Assembly: GCA_008975185.1 (NCBI GenBank) | Contig: BFAU01000163.1 | Span: 1-7,004, forward strand | Source: a bacterium MnTg04 | GTDB taxonomy: Bacteria; Pseudomonadota; Gammaproteobacteria; Steroidobacterales; MnTg04 | Direction of reading: 5' to 3' | Length of the DNA: 7,004 bases | In this document: positions 5,717 through 7,004 of the stretch, in pieces | Numbering within the stretch: position 1 is the first letter of the stretch | Layout of the letters: the number at the start of each line of letters is the position of its first letter | The notes under the pieces: model-generated | The model's database searches: none | What the model was told of the DNA's origin: nothing | The model's input: only the letters and a program-made list of their open reading frames with translations | Translations under genes and position numbers: made by a program

Positions 5717-7004
5717 CGGCCCTGTTTCGCAACCAGCGGCTCGATGGCATCCAGCAGCTGGCTTTCCTGGTATGGCTTGCCAAGATAATCGTTAACGCCG
5801 AGTTCGATCGCCCTGGCACGATGCTTTTCGCCGGTACGCGAGGTAATCATGACGATGGGAATATTGGCCAGGCGGTCGTCGTTACGAATCCGGGAGGCAA
5901 GCTCATAGCCGTCCATCCGCGGCATTTCGATATCCAGCAAGATAACGTCCGGGATGTGTTCCTGCAGCAAGGCCTCCGCATCGATACCATCCTTGGCTGT
6001 AATGACCCGCATGCCGTTACGCTCCAGGAGTCTCTGGGTAACGCGGCGAACGGTAATCGAATCATCCACCACCAGGACAAATGTCCGCGTATCTTCCTTG
6101 CGCGCGATCGGTTGCGGGCGCCGGCGCGCGGCATCCGAGCGGACCAGCCCGCCGAGATCGAGTATCAATGCGACGCTGCCATCGGCGAGTATCGTGCCAC
6201 CCGATATGCCCGAGATACCGGCCACCTGGGGCCCGACCGATTTGACCACGATCTCACGGCTGCCGAGCAACTCGTCGGCAACCAGCGCCGTCGAATGCGA
6301 GCCCGCTCGAACCAGGATTATCGACACCGACAAATCTTCGTCGGCAAACCCGGTCGAATGGCCGCCGGTAAAATGAGCGAGGTGGCGCAAGCGGTACTGC
6401 CGTCCGCCATACTCGAACTCCGGGTCGTCCTGTCCGAGCAGTTCGCTGACCTGATGACGCGGCATCCGGGCGATACCTTCCACCGTCGGCAGCGGCAAAG
6501 CATAAAACTCGTCGCCCACCCTGACCACCATCGCCTGCGTGATCGCCAGCGTGAACGGCAGCCGGATAACGAAACCGGCGCCCACGCCGGGCGTAGATTC
6601 CACGTGCACAGACCCGCCCAGGCGTTCCACTTCCGTGGAAACCACGTCGAGCCCGACACCGCGGCCGGCCGTCTGCGTCACTTTGGTTGCGGTTGAAAAC
6701 CCGGGGCGGAATATCATCTGCAAAACCTGCTCGGATGGCATGGATTCGTTTACATCGAGCAAACCGCTGGCTATCGATTTCTTTCTGATCTCCTCGGCAT
6801 CGATCCCGGCGCCGTCGTCGGAGACCCGGATCATCATTTCCGAGCCTTCCCGTTGCAGGGCAATACAAATATCCCCGGTCTCGGGTTTACCGGCCGCCTT
6901 GCGCGCTGACTCCTCCTCGATGCCATGAACCACCGCATTGCGAAGTATATGTTCAAGCGGCTGCAACATACGTTCGAGCACCTGCCGGTCAAGCTCGCCG
7001 CTGG
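5713..7004 (-). CDS. chpA: ChpA/PilL-type hybrid CheA histidine kinase, C-terminal part
   Basis: The last 429 residues of a large CheA-type kinase; the N-terminal histidine phosphotransfer domains lie beyond the right edge. The frame is open to the edge, so the GTG at 6979-6981 is not a start. The fragment opens in the ATP-binding domain: GELDRQVLERM, then N-box HILRNAVVHGIE (18-29), G1 box DDGAG (62-66), F box FRPGFSTA (98-105) and G2 box GRGVGLD (113-119). A CheW-like regulatory domain follows (about 155-285), with LLGSREIVVKSVGPQ and GISGGTILADG, both strongly ChpA/PilL-like. A receiver domain closes the protein: Asp-Asp encoded at 6061-6066, phospho-acceptor Asp357 (codon 5932-5934) in LLDIEMPRMDG, MITSR and GKPY lysine. 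All key kinase and receiver residues visible are intact. Pil-Chp kinases signal through PilG/PilH to type IV pilus motors. The 3' end overlaps chpC by 4 bp, with no chpB between. Confidence 0.9.
   Translation of the reverse strand, partial: SGELDRQVLERMLQPLEHILRNAVVHGIEEESARKAAGKPETGDICIALQREGSEMMIRVSDDGAGIDAEEIRKKSIASGLLDVNESMPSEQVLQMIFRPGFSTATKVTQTAGRGVGLDVVSTEVERLGGSVHVESTPGVGAGFVIRLPFTLAITQAMVVRVGDEFYALPLPTVEGIARMPRHQVSELLGQDDPEFEYGGRQYRLRHLAHFTGGHSTGFADEDLSVSIILVRAGSHSTALVADELLGSREIVVKSVGPQVAGISGISGGTILADGSVALILDLGGLVRSDAARRRPQPIARKEDTRTFVLVVDDSITVRRVTQRLLERNGMRVITAKDGIDAEALLQEHIPDVILLDIEMPRMDGYELASRIRNDDRLANIPIVMITSRTGEKHRARAIELGVNDYLGKPYQESQLLDAIEPLVAKQGR

Noticed and set aside
5584..6696. 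+ strand open frame of 370 codons opposite chpA
   Set aside because: Codon-register antisense shadow of a kinase gene whose ATP-binding, CheW and receiver motifs are all intact.
6979..6981. GTG as possible start of the kinase gene
   Set aside because: The codons before it encode Gly-Glu-Leu-Asp-Arg-Gln, conserved in CheA-type kinases, so the gene continues beyond the edge.
1..7004. CRISPR array, tRNA, rRNA, insertion sequence or riboswitch
   Set aside because: No regularly spaced repeats, tRNA cloverleaf, terminal inverted repeats, transposase or B12-box element was seen by eye; the expected riboswitch position upstream of btuB is outside the window.

Overview
The window looks like ordinary chromosomal DNA from a GC-rich gammaproteobacterium. 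The evidence is an ampD-ampE pair, a BtuB/BtuF vitamin B12 uptake set and a ChpA/ChpC (Pil-Chp) chemosensory module next to rsmE, all typical of that class. Species cannot be read from the sequence. I see no tRNA, rRNA, insertion sequence, CRISPR array, phage gene or other sign of recent transfer. Coding density is very high: nearly every base lies in one of eight genes, six complete and two cut by the window edges.

Left part (1-2865): cobalamin acquisition. On the + strand the 3' part of btuB (outer-membrane TonB-dependent B12 receptor) is followed after 25 bp by a PduO-type ATP:cob(I)alamin adenosyltransferase gene. It converges with btuF (periplasmic B12-binding protein) on the - strand, and the two stop codons overlap. 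Together they cover import across the outer membrane, capture in the periplasm and conversion to the adenosyl coenzyme. The inner-membrane ABC transporter BtuCD is not in the window.

Middle (1999-4473): btuF is the third gene of a tight - strand series ampD-ampE-btuF. ampD (cytoplasmic anhydro-muropeptide amidase) and ampE (membrane protein) overlap in an ATGA; btuF starts 7 bp after ampE. A short region of 114 bp separates ampD from the divergent rsmE and must hold promoters for both directions.

Right part (4474-7004): rsmE (16S rRNA m3U1498 methyltransferase, + strand) converges, with a 28-bp gap, on a - strand chemosensory pair. This pair is the C-terminal part of ChpA/PilL (CheA-type kinase with a terminal receiver domain) followed by the CheW-like ChpC, joined by another ATGA overlap. 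They would act in surface sensing and twitching control if type IV pili are encoded elsewhere.

No clearly new system was found. The points most worth a second look are the coupling of btuF to ampDE (with the AmpE/CbiB family resemblance), the chpA-chpC junction without chpB, and the stop-to-stop overlap of the adenosyltransferase gene with btuF.
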